From assembly GCF_000826685.1 (NCBI RefSeq), contig NZ_JROO01000044.1:46399-110398 (forward strand): DNA of 64,000 bases. Reading direction: 5' to 3'. The number at the start of each line of letters is the position of its first letter. Within the stretch, counting starts at the first letter, position 1. This stretch comes from Streptomonospora alba (lineage in GTDB: Bacteria > Actinomycetota > Actinomycetes > Streptosporangiales > Streptosporangiaceae). The notes below the pieces were generated by a model. That model did not search any database. It was not told the DNA's origin and saw only the letters and a program-made list of their open reading frames with translations. Both the position numbers and the translations under genes were made by a program. Below are positions 7,940 through 16,252 of the stretch, in pieces.

Positions 7940-8848
7940 TCAGGCCGCCCGGCCGCCGTCCCCCGGTTCCCGGCGCCCGCGGTCGCCGCCCCGCTCCGCG
8001 GCGGGAGCGTCGGCGCTCTCGGGACCCCCGAGCCGGCGGGCCCGCCGGTCGGCCCCGCCGGCGGCCGTCCCGCCCGGCTCCGACGGCTCGCCGCGCTCCT
8101 GCTCCTCGGCGGCGCGATCCTGCTCGTAGGCCCGCAGCGCTGTGTCGATGCCGGTGTCCAGAGCCAGGCCCCCGTCCCTCAGGTACAGCCCGCGGGTGCA
8201 GAAGCGCCGCAGGTCGGCCTCACTGTGCGAGACCAGGACCATCGTCCTGCCGTCGGCCAGCATCCGCTCGACGGTGCCGTAGCACTTCTCCCGGAACTCC
8301 TGGTCGCCGACTGCCAGCACCTCGTCGACGAGCAGCACGGGGTGCTCCAGCTGGGCGACGAGGGCGAAACCGAGCCGGACCTTCATGCCGCTGGAGTAGT
8401 GGCGTACCGGCATGTCGATGTAGCTCTCGCGCAGGTCGGCGAAGTCGACGATCTCGTCGAAGCGCTCGTCGATGTCCTGCCGGCTCATTCCGTGCAGGGA
8501 GCCGACGAGGTAGATGTTCTCCCGCCCGGTGAGCCGGCCGTTGAACCCGGCCCGCAGCTCCAGCAGCGGAGCGACCCTGCCGCGGACCGCCACCCTGCCC
8601 TCATCGGGGATGAGGACCCCCGCGATCAGCTTGAGCAGGGTGGACTTGCCGGTTCCGTTCTTACCGACGATGCCCACGCACTCGCCCCGACGGATCCGGA
8701 AGGAGACATCGCGCACCGGCCAGAAGGCTCCCTCCGCACCCGGGCCGCGCCCGGCGCCCAGCAGCAGCTCGCGCAGGCCGCGCCTGCGCCTGCGGTTCGC
8801 GGAGAACCGGATACCGAGGCCCTCGGCCTCGATGACGGGCTCGGTCAT
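7940..8848 (-). CDS. ABC transporter ATP-binding protein, Wzt-like polysaccharide export
   Basis: 302 residues. It has Walker A GKNGTGKST, Q-loop region, signature YSSGMKVRLGFAL, Walker B VLLVDEVLAVGD and switch VSHSE, all in the order seen in TagH/Wzt/RfbB ATPases. The C-terminal ~60 residues are a charged Ala/Gly/Arg/Glu-rich tail rather than a Wzt glycan-binding domain. ATG 8848 overlaps the stop of the permease gene (TGATG) and AAGGAG precedes it, so the pair is coupled. It powers export of a lipid-linked glycan or teichoic-acid-like polymer across the membrane together with the permease. The polymer is likely the one built by neighbouring genes. Confidence 0.93.
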   Translation of the reverse strand: MTEPVIEAEGLGIRFSANRRRRRGLRELLLGAGRGPGAEGAFWPVRDVSFRIRRGECVGIVGKNGTGKSTLLKLIAGVLIPDEGRVAVRGRVAPLLELRAGFNGRLTGRENIYLVGSLHGMSRQDIDERFDEIVDFADLRESYIDMPVRHYSSGMKVRLGFALVAQLEHPVLLVDEVLAVGDQEFREKCYGTVERMLADGRTMVLVSHSEADLRRFCTRGLYLRDGGLALDTGIDTALRAYEQDRAAEEQERGEPSEPGGTAAGGADRRARRLGGPESADAPAAERGGDRGRREPGDGGRAA

Positions 8849-9675
8849 CACAGCTCCTTCAGCACCGAGGCCTCCAGACGCCGGAACGTCGCGTACCCGA
8901 CCACCAGGACGAGGATCGCTCCCCCGATGCTCGTCGACAGGACCAGGGCGCCGGGAGCGTCGGCCGGATACCAGACGGCGTGGTGCATCTTGAAGAGGCC
9001 CAGCAGCGGGTTGAACTGGAAAAGCGTCGTGAACCAGGTGGGGAAGCGGTCGGACTCCAGCACCAGGCCCGAGGGGATGATGATGGCCGACGCGTAGAAC
9101 AGCACCCGGTTGAGGATGCGCACCATCCGTTCGACGTCGCGCACGAGCACGTTCACCGTCGCCAGCAGCAGTGTCATCCCCAGCGAGAACACCAGCTGCA
9201 CGGTGATCGCCAGCGGCAGCCACACCAGAATCCCCTGAGCGCTGGTGCGCCCGCCCAGCGCGAAGACGAAGGCGAGCAGCACCGGCCACGTGAACAGGTA
9301 GTCGGCGAACTTGGCGGCGGCCGCCTGCACGGGGAAGATCTCCCGCGGCATGCGCATCGTGGTGATGAGCTTGCTGTGGCTGATGATCGCGTTGGGCGCC
9401 TGGTTCAGCGACTGGGCGAACCACAGCCACGGCAGCAGACCCGAGATCAGAAACAGCAGGTAACCGCCGGGCGCGTCGCCGCCTCCGGGAACACCGCGGT
9501 TCGTGTCGAATACGAGGCCGAAGACGAAGAAGTAGACCCCCGCCATCGCCAGCGGCTCCAGCATCGACCAGGCGTATCCCAGCAGCGAACCCTGGTACTT
9601 GACCTTCAGGTCCCGCCGCACGAGGAGGCCGACGACCCGCCGGCTGTGCCAGACGGCCAACGCCCGTGACGCCAC
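8848..9675 (-). CDS. ABC transporter permease, Wzm/TagG-like polysaccharide export
   Basis: 275 residues from GTG 9675, which lies 5 nt after a GGGGAGGGGG stretch; an open frame reaches 9771 but adds Pro/Arg-rich sequence only. The ABC-2 polysaccharide exporter pattern is clear: VVGLLVRRDLKVKYQGSLLG amphipathic interface, then six hydrophobic helices, LPWLWFAQSLNQAPNAIIS, RMPREIFPV, and FYASAIIIPSGLV. Its last codon overlaps the ATPase start. It forms the membrane channel for a Wzm/Wzt exporter. It is divergent from the IspD/TarI-like gene, with a shared ~190-bp control region. Family assignment is secure; the cargo is inferred from context. Confidence 0.92.
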   Translation of the reverse strand: MASRALAVWHSRRVVGLLVRRDLKVKYQGSLLGYAWSMLEPLAMAGVYFFVFGLVFDTNRGVPGGGDAPGGYLLFLISGLLPWLWFAQSLNQAPNAIISHSKLITTMRMPREIFPVQAAAAKFADYLFTWPVLLAFVFALGGRTSAQGILVWLPLAITVQLVFSLGMTLLLATVNVLVRDVERMVRILNRVLFYASAIIIPSGLVLESDRFPTWFTTLFQFNPLLGLFKMHHAVWYPADAPGALVLSTSIGGAILVLVVGYATFRRLEASVLKEL

Positions 9676-9793
9676 CGAACCCCCTCCCCGATGCCGCCGT
9701 CGCCGATCCGGCGGCGCGGCGGCGGCCCAGCCTACCGGCGGGGCGCCCGGCTCAGCGGCGCGCGACGGCACCGGCCGCCCCGCGCCGGTGGGC

Positions 9794-9799
9794 TAATCT
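9794..9799 (+). promoter_or_regulatory. -10-like element TAATCT ahead of the IspD/TarI-like gene
   Basis: TAATCT lies 8 nt before an ATG at 9808. Transcription would begin near 9806-9808, either giving a leaderless message from 9808 or a ~60-nt leader to the Shine-Dalgarno-led ATG at 9868. No consensus -35 was seen. Confidence 0.4.
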
Positions 9800-9867
9800 C
9801 GGCTGCGATGCAGGGCTCGCCGGACGAGCCCGACACAGGCCCTCGGCCGCAGCGGGAAAGGACGACG

Positions 9868-10683
9868 ATGCAGGTGGACTCCGCCACGCCCGCGCATTCG
9901 CAGACGGGTGCGCGCCCCCACGTCACGGCGGCGGTGCTGGCGGGCGGCGTCGGCGCACGCATGGGCGGGCCCTCCCCCAAGCAGTTGCTGCCGCTTGCGG
10001 GCCGCCCGGTGCTGGAGCACGCCCTGGCCGCGTTCTGCGCCGCGCCCGAGGTCGACGACGTCATCGTGCTGATGGTGCCCGAGCATCTGGACGAGGCCGA
10101 GGAGATCGTCGCTCGTGCGTTCCCGGACCGCGTCTCGGCCGTCCTGCCGGGCGGGGAGAACCGCACCGAGACCTCGGCCGCGGCGCTGCGCGCGTTGGAT
10201 CACCGCGGCGACGAGGACCTGGTGCTCCTGCACGACGCCGCCCGTCCGCTGGTGACCCCGGAGATCATCAGCGCGTGCGTGGACGCCCTGGCCGAGGCCG
10301 GGGCCGCGGGCGTGGCCGTGCCCGCAGGCGACACGGTTGTGGAGATCGCCCCGACGTCCGGCGGCGCCGAGGTCCTGCGCGACGTCCCGCCCCGCTCCTC
10401 GCTGCGCCGGATGCAGACGCCGCAGGGGTTCCGGCTGGAGGTCGTGCGCCGCGCCTACCGCCTGGCGCTTGCCGATCCCGATCTGGTGGCCACCGACGAC
10501 TGCGGCGTGGTGCTGCGCTACCTGCCCGGCGAGGAGGTGCGCATCGTCGCCGGCGACGAGTCCAACATCAAGGTCACCAATCCCGGCGACGTCGAGATCG
10601 CCGAGACCCTGATGCGCGTGCGCGGCGGCACTGCCGCCGCTCCGTCCGCGGCCCGGGCGCGGCGGCAGGAGGCCCGCGGGTGA
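9868..10683 (+). CDS. IspD/TarI-like cytidylyltransferase
   Basis: 271 residues from ATG 9868, preceded by AAAGGACG. The N-terminal AAVLAGGVGARMGGPSPKQL with the conserved lysine, HDAARPLV, RRMQTPQGF, TDDCGVVL and IVAGDESNIKVTNPGD are the hallmark blocks of IspD (methylerythritol-phosphate cytidylyltransferase) and its paralogue TarI (ribitol-5-phosphate cytidylyltransferase). It makes a CDP-alcohol from CTP. An ispF neighbour, common beside housekeeping ispD, is absent; instead the gene overlaps a glycerophosphodiester phosphodiesterase by 4 nt within an envelope-polymer locus. A TarI-like role in a CDP-ribitol or CDP-polyol pathway is therefore attractive, but a housekeeping ispD cannot be excluded from sequence alone. 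Confidence 0.88.
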   Translation: MQVDSATPAHSQTGARPHVTAAVLAGGVGARMGGPSPKQLLPLAGRPVLEHALAAFCAAPEVDDVIVLMVPEHLDEAEEIVARAFPDRVSAVLPGGENRTETSAAALRALDHRGDEDLVLLHDAARPLVTPEIISACVDALAEAGAAGVAVPAGDTVVEIAPTSGGAEVLRDVPPRSSLRRMQTPQGFRLEVVRRAYRLALADPDLVATDDCGVVLRYLPGEEVRIVAGDESNIKVTNPGDVEIAETLMRVRGGTAAAPSAARARRQEARG

Positions 10684-11465
10684 CGGTGTTCAGCGCACCC
10701 GAGGTCATCGGGCACCGCGGGGCGGGGCGCGGCACGGCGTCGGGCTACCGGGAGAACTCCGCCGAGTCCTACCTGGCCGCGATCGGGGCCGGAGCGCACT
10801 GGGTCGAGATCGACGTGCGGCGCACCGCCGACGACGCGCTGGTGATCCACCACGACGAGGCCTTGCCGGACGGTCGGCCGATCGCCGACCTCCCGGTGGA
10901 GGCGTGCCGCGAAGCGGGACTGCTGCGTCTGGACGAGGCGTTCGCGGCCATCCCCCTCTGCGCGGGGGTGGACGTCGATGTGAAGTCGGTGATGGAGGAC
11001 GCGGTCGATCCGCCCGAGCGGCGCACCACGGCGCTGCTGCTGCCCGCCCTGCGCCGCGAGGCCGAGCGCCGCCGCGCCGCCGCCGGCTGCGAGCGCGTGT
11101 TCGTCTGCTCGTTCGACCCCGCCGTGCTGCTGGCCGTACGCGAGGGGGCACCGGAGATTCCGCTGGCGTGGATGCCGTTCGTGCGCAATCCCCTGGACCA
11201 GGCGGTGGCGGGCGCGGCGGGGTTGGGCTGTGCGCTGGTGGCGATCGACGCCCGCTCCTTCGGCCTCGCGGGCGAACCCGCGCGACCGGGCCGCCGCGAG
11301 GTCGCCTATACGGTCGGCGTCGCCCACCGCGCGGGGCTGGAAATCGTCACCTGGTGCCCCGACCCCGTCGATGCGGCCCGGTTCGCCGACGCGGGGGTGG
11401 ACGCGGTCGTCGCCGACGACGTCCCCGGAGTGGTCGCCGCGTTGAAGGCCGACGCCAGGCGCTGA
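10680..11465 (+). CDS. Glycerophosphodiester phosphodiesterase family protein (GlpQ/UgpQ-like)
   Basis: 261 residues from GTG 10680, which shares GTGA with the upstream stop and follows an AGGAGG. IGHRGAG gives the first catalytic His, ENSAES the metal Glu, WVEIDVRRTADD the acidic pair, and VIHHDEAL the second His, all in family order. Later VDVDVKSV and the C-terminal TWCPDPVDAARFADAGVDAVVADD (split here by family strands) complete the TIM barrel. No signal peptide is visible, so the enzyme is probably cytosolic. The family hydrolyses glycerophosphodiesters to glycerol-3-phosphate and an alcohol. Being translationally coupled to a cytidylyltransferase in a phosphopolyol locus, it may recycle polymer or lipid headgroups; this is inference. 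Confidence 0.9.
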   Translation: MTVFSAPEVIGHRGAGRGTASGYRENSAESYLAAIGAGAHWVEIDVRRTADDALVIHHDEALPDGRPIADLPVEACREAGLLRLDEAFAAIPLCAGVDVDVKSVMEDAVDPPERRTTALLLPALRREAERRRAAAGCERVFVCSFDPAVLLAVREGAPEIPLAWMPFVRNPLDQAVAGAAGLGCALVAIDARSFGLAGEPARPGRREVAYTVGVAHRAGLEIVTWCPDPVDAARFADAGVDAVVADDVPGVVAALKADARR

Positions 11466-11504
11466 ATCCGCACCTGCTTCGAGGCGGTTCGTCCGGCTGC
11501 AGCT

Positions 11505-11641
11505 ATGACGACACCGCCTTTCGCCCAAGCCCGGAACCGACGGTCCGCGAACCGCTCGACGACGTAGAGAGAACACACGGAAGAGTCGTCCTCACACGGC
11601 ACGGGAGGGACACCGCCGTCCTCGTCTCGGCGTACCGCTGA
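11505..11641 (+). pseudogene. Frameshifted remnant of a Phd/YefM-family antitoxin
   Basis: ATG 11505 reads MTTPPFAQARNRRSA, then hits TAG at 11565. The -1 neighbour frame reads PLDDVERTHGRVVLTRHGR and then DTAVLVSAYR before a stop at 11641. Joined across a frameshift near 11540-11560 these match the short N-terminal block of Phd/YefM antitoxins (a few residues, ARxxLxxLVDxVERTHERVVLTRHGRPAAVL-like in my memory). The usual C-terminal toxin-binding tail and any toxin gene are missing. It lies in the 183-bp gap between convergent phosphodiesterase and glycosyltransferase genes. I read it as a dead leftover of a toxin-antitoxin pair. Confidence 0.5.
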
Positions 11642-11648
11642 TCCGAGG

Positions 11649-12653
11649 TCAGGCGTGCTGTTCGCGGTTCGCGCGGGCGACACGGGAGTCGGCCCCGAGG
11701 CTGGGCGGGCTGGTGAGGAAGCCCACGCCCCAGGCCATGTGCATGGTGGCCAGGGCGGCCGGGATGCTCAGGCGGGCCTTGGCGGGCAGTCCGCGGCCGA
11801 GCGGGACCGAGGCGGCGATGATCGCCGCCGCGTACGTGCCGGGAACGAGCCAGGCGGGCCAGAACACGAAACCGCCCGCCAGTCCGAGCACGATCCCGCA
11901 GACGGCCGTGGGAGCGGCGAGGTAGCGCAGGCTGATGGTGCCCTTGTGCTGGCGGGAGACCACATGGCGCCAGCGCCCGTAGTTGAAGTACTGCTTGGCC
12001 AGCGCGCGCACACTGGGCCGCGGGCGGTAGGAGACCCGCATCCTGGGTTCGAACCAGACCGTGCCGCCGCTGGTGCGGATGCGGTGGTTCATCTCCCAGT
12101 CCTGGGCGCGCAGGAACGCCACGTCGTAGCCGCCCACGCGCTCCAGCGCCGAACGGCGGAAGACCCCCAGGTAGACGGTGTCGGCCGGACCTCCGGAGCC
12201 GCCGGTGTGGAAGCGGGCGTTGCCCACGCCGATCCTGGAGGTCATGGCGGCCGCGACCGCCTTCTCCCAAGGGGTCTCGCCCTCTGCGGCCATGATGCCG
12301 CCGACGTTGTCCGCACCGGTCTCCTCGATGGTGCGCACGGCGACGGCGAGGTAGTCGGAGGGCATCATCGAGTGCCCGTCGATACGCGCGACGATTCCGT
12401 GCGAGGACGCGTCGATCGCGGCGTTGAGGCCCGCGGGGGTGCGGCCCGTCGGGTTGTCGACGACCTTGACCCGCGCGTCCGCGGCCGCGATCTCGGCGGC
12501 GACCTCGCGGGTGCGGTCGGTGGAGGGGCCCACCGCCAGCACGATCTCCAGCTCGCCCGGGTAATCCTGGGCGAGGACGTGGCGAACTGCGGACGCCAGG
12601 TGGCGCTCTTCGTTGAGCACGGGCATGACGACGGATACGGCCGGCCAGGTCAC
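11649..12653 (-). CDS. Glycosyltransferase family 2, ExoA-like
   Basis: 334 residues if GTG 12653 is the start; the frame is open to a GTG at 12776, but those 41 residues are unlike the family and codon use there is poor. The product starts VTWPAVSVVMPVLNEERHL, the usual GT-A opening; ARIDGHSMMP holds the metal-binding acidic motif. GNARFHTGGSGGPADTVYLG and LRAQDWEMNHRIR are typical of the succinoglycan ExoA group. Two to three C-terminal hydrophobic helices (AAPTAVCGIVLGLAGGFVFW, GTYAAAIIAASVPL) anchor it to the membrane. It would add a sugar to a polyprenyl-linked intermediate. It ends convergently with the phosphodiesterase gene. Start position is uncertain, family is not. Confidence 0.85.
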   Translation of the reverse strand: MTWPAVSVVMPVLNEERHLASAVRHVLAQDYPGELEIVLAVGPSTDRTREVAAEIAAADARVKVVDNPTGRTPAGLNAAIDASSHGIVARIDGHSMMPSDYLAVAVRTIEETGADNVGGIMAAEGETPWEKAVAAAMTSRIGVGNARFHTGGSGGPADTVYLGVFRRSALERVGGYDVAFLRAQDWEMNHRIRTSGGTVWFEPRMRVSYRPRPSVRALAKQYFNYGRWRHVVSRQHKGTISLRYLAAPTAVCGIVLGLAGGFVFWPAWLVPGTYAAAIIAASVPLGRGLPAKARLSIPAALATMHMAWGVGFLTSPPSLGADSRVARANREQHA

Positions 12654-13077
12654 GGGCGATTCCAACGGTCGGGCTACAGGGAGCGCGAGGCCGGGTCGCG
12701 GCTTCGCAGTCGATACGGTACTGCACTCTTCGACGACGCCCGGCCACGGCGCACACGCCCCCTCCGCAGTCCGCACCGGACTGAACCGCGCGCCCGCCGC
12801 GCGCGTCCCACCAAGGCGAGCGGCCGAACAGCCGATGCGCCCGCTCAGGAAGCGGGCAACACGCCGAGAGGTGATATCGGGCGACCGATGGGTGGATTCG
12901 GTGACAACCTAGAGGCGCGAACGTGAGGGCCGGTGGATTCGCGCGGAGCCGGGGGCACGCGATGCACGTGCTCCGTCGGGGCCGTGGGAGACGGGGCGCA
13001 GAGCTCGCTCTTCGCCGCGCCGCCGACCTCGTTCCGCCCGCGCAGGACCGCGGAGCGGCGAGCGGACGGAGGGTGCT
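12654..13077. other. Divergent intergenic region between GT2 and LCP genes
   Basis: About 420 bp with no convincing gene. It must hold the promoters for the minus-strand ExoA-like gene and the plus-strand LCP gene. Short AT-richer patches occur near 12700-12725 and 12870-12915, but no confident -35/-10 pair was found. GGAGGG lies just before the LCP start. Confidence 0.45.
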
Positions 13078-14610
13078 GTGAGCGACCGCCCTGGCGAGGA
13101 CCGGCGCAGCGGAGAGCGAGCCGGACGCGGCGAGTTCCGCCGCATGCGTTCGGCTCCCACGCCGCCCGATCCCCGGCGCGGCTTCACGCCGCCCAGCGGC
13201 CATGTCCGGCGCAAGCGCGCGGCGCTGCTGATGGCCGGCACCATGTCGATTCTGATCCTGCTGGCCTCGGGCACCGCGTGGTCGCTCACCGGCTGGGTCT
13301 CCGGGCAGCTCAACCGCTTCGACGTCTTCGGCGAGATGGTCGACGGCGACCGCCCGCAAGCCGGCGCACACGGCGCCCTGAACTTCCTGATCATCGGGTC
13401 GGACACGCGCGACGGCATGGAGCGGGAGAAGCAGAACGAGCTGGGCGTGGGCCGGGCCGAGGGCAAGCGCTCGGACACGATGATGCTCGTGCACCTCAAC
13501 GACGACCGCGATCACATCACCGTCGTGGGCATCCCCCGCGACTCGTGGGTCGACGTCCCCGGCCACGGCGAGAACAAGATCAACGCCGCCTATTCGCTGG
13601 GAGGGCCTTCGCTGGCGGTGGAGACGGTCGAGTCGGCCACCCACGTGCGCATCGACCACTACGTCGAGGTCGACTTCACCGGATTCGTGGACATGGTCGA
13701 CGCCCTCGGCGGCATCGAGGTGTGCCTGCCCCAGCCCATCGACGACGAAAAGGCGCACCTGGACATGGCCGCGGGTACGCACCGGGTGGACGGCACCGAG
13801 GCGCTGGCGTTCGCACGCACACGCGCCACCGAGGGGGGCGACCTCGACCGCATCGACCGCCAGCAGCAGGTCCTCTCGGCCATGCTGGAGACCGCGCTGA
13901 GCACCGACACCCTGTCGGACCCCCAGCGCTTCGGCGACTTCGTCGACACGGCACTCAACTCGGTCACCGTGGACGAAGGTCTGGACACCGGCGCCATCAA
14001 CACGCTGGCCGGCCAGCTGCGCGGCATCGGGCTGGGCGACGTCACCTTCACCACGGTGCCCGTCGAACAGACCGACTTCTGGACTCCGCACGGCGACGTC
14101 GCGGTGACCTGGGACCGCCGACGCGCCGCGGACATGTTCGCCCGGATCAACGCCGACAAGCCCCTCGACGGCGCGGAAGGCCAGAGCGGCGGCTCGGCGG
14201 CCGGGACGTCCGGTTCCTCTCCCGAACCCGCGGACATCCGCCTGCAGGTGTTCAACGGCACCGGCATCCCCGGGCTCGGCGCCGAGGCGGACCGCGCCTT
14301 CAGCGACGCCGGCTTCCGGGTGCCTTCCTCCGCGCGCAACTGGTCCAGCACCGAGGTGCCCGAGACCGTGCTGCGCCACGGCCCGGGCAACAAGGAGGAG
14401 GCCGCCGCGGTGGCCGAGACGGTTCCGGGCTCCTCGCTGGAGGAGGACGAGCAGCTCGGCGACAAGATCCAGGTGGTGATCGGGTTCAACTACCGCGAGG
14501 TCAAGGCGCCCGAGACGGAGCAGGCCGCCCCCGACCCGTCCCCGCGGCAGTCCGGCGGCCAGGAGCACGGAGACGCCTCCTCCGCCCGGGAAAAGGTCTG
14601 CGAGGGCTGA
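13078..14610 (+). CDS. LytR-CpsA-Psr (LCP) family wall glycopolymer ligase with LytR_C domain
   Basis: 510 residues from GTG 13078 behind GGAGGG. An Arg/Pro-rich cytosolic tail is followed by one membrane helix (LLMAGTMSILILLASGTAWSL, about residues 49-69). The external LCP domain shows FLIIGSDTRDG, GKRSDTMMLVHLN, IPRDSWVDVPG, ENKINAAYSLGG, VRIDHYVEVDFTGF and ARTRATEGGDLDRIDRQQ, including the Arg/Asp residues that bind the pyrophosphate lipid. A C-terminal LytR_C domain follows (RLQVFNGTGIPGLGAEAD onward). LCP proteins transfer glycopolymers from a lipid carrier to peptidoglycan. Location in the envelope locus suggests it attaches the polymer made here. Confidence 0.92.
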   Translation: MSDRPGEDRRSGERAGRGEFRRMRSAPTPPDPRRGFTPPSGHVRRKRAALLMAGTMSILILLASGTAWSLTGWVSGQLNRFDVFGEMVDGDRPQAGAHGALNFLIIGSDTRDGMEREKQNELGVGRAEGKRSDTMMLVHLNDDRDHITVVGIPRDSWVDVPGHGENKINAAYSLGGPSLAVETVESATHVRIDHYVEVDFTGFVDMVDALGGIEVCLPQPIDDEKAHLDMAAGTHRVDGTEALAFARTRATEGGDLDRIDRQQQVLSAMLETALSTDTLSDPQRFGDFVDTALNSVTVDEGLDTGAINTLAGQLRGIGLGDVTFTTVPVEQTDFWTPHGDVAVTWDRRRAADMFARINADKPLDGAEGQSGGSAAGTSGSSPEPADIRLQVFNGTGIPGLGAEADRAFSDAGFRVPSSARNWSSTEVPETVLRHGPGNKEEAAAVAETVPGSSLEEDEQLGDKIQVVIGFNYREVKAPETEQAAPDPSPRQSGGQEHGDASSAREKVCEG

Positions 14611-14769
14611 ACGGCCCCGGACCCTCGTCCCCCGAGAGGGAAGGGACCCCCCGGGAGCCCACGGGGCCCTGCTCCGCCCAAGCGTGCGGGGCCCCGGGCG
14701 GAAACGGGCGATAGCGTGGGTCCCCCGGCGCCGGACCGGGAAGGTACGGCCACCTGCTGAGGAGGCACG

Positions 14770-15426
14770 ATGCTGCGCCACCTGATCGGTCTGCTGACGG
14801 GTCTGGTCATCGCCCCCGCGATGTGGGCCGCCCTTGCCTGGTCCGCCCAGCGGGTCTCCACCACGGTGGACGGCGGCGAGGGCTTCGCACCGCTGGCGCT
14901 GACCGCCGTGGGCGTGCTGATGGCCGTCGGCATCGCCTGCGGGTTCCTCGCCGGCGCCCGCATCTCGCCGCTGGCGGCGTTCGTCGGCGGCGGCCTGCTG
15001 CTGAGCTATGCGCTGTGGCCGGTCATGGCCCCGGGCACGGTGGACGCTGTACTGCCCGGCTGGGTCCCCGACGACTCGATCCTCCACCCGCTGGGCCCCG
15101 GGCTGCTACTGGCGCTGCCGCTGGGCACCCTGCTGTTCATCTCCGGGCTGGTGCCCTCGCGGTGGCGCTCCCGCTACGCGCCCCGTCCGGGCGACCCCGG
15201 GCCGCCGCCTCCGGCCAAGGGTGTACCCGGCCCCCGCGCCGAACACGGTCCCGAGCCGGTCGGCCCGGCCGACCCGGCGGCCGGCGGCTCCGGCGGGCCG
15301 CAGGAGGGCGATCCGGACAAGACCACCACGCCGATGCGCCGCCGGCGCATCGGCAGGCCGCGCTGGCACGCGAGCTCGCCCGAGCCCGAAAGCGACACGC
15401 TGGAGTTCCAGCGCGGACGGAGCTGA
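14770..15426 (+). CDS. Small polytopic membrane protein (tandem paralogue 1)
   Basis: 218 residues, ATG 14770 with a GAGGAGG-like site upstream. Four hydrophobic helices occupy about residues 1-130: LIGLLTGLVIAPAMWAAL, LALTAVGVLMAVGIACGFLA, ISPLAAFVGGGLLLSYALW, GLLLALPLGTLLFISGLV. They are followed by SRWR and a Pro/Gly-rich cytosolic tail. RHLIGLLTGL, ARISPLAAF and LFISGLVPSRWR recur in the next gene, so the two are diverged tandem duplicates. No enzymatic motif was found. Position between an LCP ligase and a UDP-glucose dehydrogenase hints at an envelope role. A TAGCGT element at about 14713 could be its -10. Confidence 0.78.
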   Translation: MLRHLIGLLTGLVIAPAMWAALAWSAQRVSTTVDGGEGFAPLALTAVGVLMAVGIACGFLAGARISPLAAFVGGGLLLSYALWPVMAPGTVDAVLPGWVPDDSILHPLGPGLLLALPLGTLLFISGLVPSRWRSRYAPRPGDPGPPPPAKGVPGPRAEHGPEPVGPADPAAGGSGGPQEGDPDKTTTPMRRRRIGRPRWHASSPEPESDTLEFQRGRS

Positions 15427-15559
15427 CCGGCTCCGGGGACGTGGCCCCGTGTCCGGTGTGCACCGGAATGCGGCCGAGCGTGCGGCACCTCTGGCACCGG
15501 GTGGGGAGTCCCGGCTAGCGTGTGATGTCCAGCGCGTCCCCGGCTGAGGAGTCTGTGCC

Positions 15560-16252
15560 ATGTCCAACGGCCTGCGCCACTTCCTGGGCCTGCTCGTCGG
15601 AATCCTGGCCACCCCGCTTCTCGCGGCCGGACTGGCCTGGGCTCCGCACTGGAGCGCCGAGGCCGGCCTCGGCCACGACCCGGCCGCCGTCGTTCCGGGG
15701 CCGTCATGGCTGGTGCCGGTGACCGTGCTGGCCTTGGTGGGACTGCTGCTGGGCCTGCTGACGGGATCGCGCCTGTCGCCGCTGGCGGCGCTGCTGCCCG
15801 GCCTGGTCATCGGCGCCGTAGGTTTCATCGAGACGGCGGAGCTGCCCCATCCGGTTCCGGCGGTGGCCGACCTGCTGACGGTGGAGTGGGCCGAGGAGCA
15901 GCCGTGGTTCTCCTGGGGGCCGGTGCTCGCCCTGGTCGGCGCGGCCCTGTTCATCTCCGCGCTGGCGCCCTCGCGCTGGCGGCGCCGCCTGCGCGAGGAG
16001 GACTTCGACTACGACGACGACCCCTACGGCGGCTACGCCCCGCCCCCGGCGCGTCCCGGAACCGGTGGCACGCCGCCGGAGGCCGACGAATCCACTCGGA
16101 CGATGTCCTGGGACGCCGACGGCATGCCGCCGCGCTACCACGTCTCCGATCCGCAGGGCCGGCAGCCGCCCTCCGCGGGTTCGGCGGGCTGGAACGATCC
16201 GCACGGCGACACGCCGCCGCCGCGGTGGCCGGACCGCGGCTCCGGCCCGTAG
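15560..16252 (+). CDS. Small polytopic membrane protein (tandem paralogue 2)
   Basis: 230 residues, ATG 15560 preceded by a GAGGAG-like stretch. It shares its four-helix layout with the preceding gene: LRHFLGLLVGILATPLLAAGL, a helix near LVPVTVLALVGLLLGLLTGS, RLSPLAALLPGLVIGAVGF, and LALVGAALFISALAPSRWR. The C-terminal ~90 residues are cytosolic and unlike the first copy: acidic (EEDFDYDDD), then Pro/Gly/Asp-rich. No known domain is recognised. A TAGCGT hexamer precedes both copies (about 15517 here), suggesting that promoter and gene were duplicated together. Function unknown; envelope association is inferred from neighbours and membrane topology. Confidence 0.78.
   Translation: MSNGLRHFLGLLVGILATPLLAAGLAWAPHWSAEAGLGHDPAAVVPGPSWLVPVTVLALVGLLLGLLTGSRLSPLAALLPGLVIGAVGFIETAELPHPVPAVADLLTVEWAEEQPWFSWGPVLALVGAALFISALAPSRWRRRLREEDFDYDDDPYGGYAPPPARPGTGGTPPEADESTRTMSWDADGMPPRYHVSDPQGRQPPSAGSAGWNDPHGDTPPPRWPDRGSGP

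Noticed and set aside
11503..15087. Very long open frame on the minus strand (about 1190 codons), and similar ones at 29415-32735 (+), 39834-42782 (+) and 57404-60958 (+)
   Set aside because: They run opposite or out of frame to well-recognised genes and have Arg/Gly/Ala/His-rich translations with no motifs; this is the usual high-GC shadow effect.
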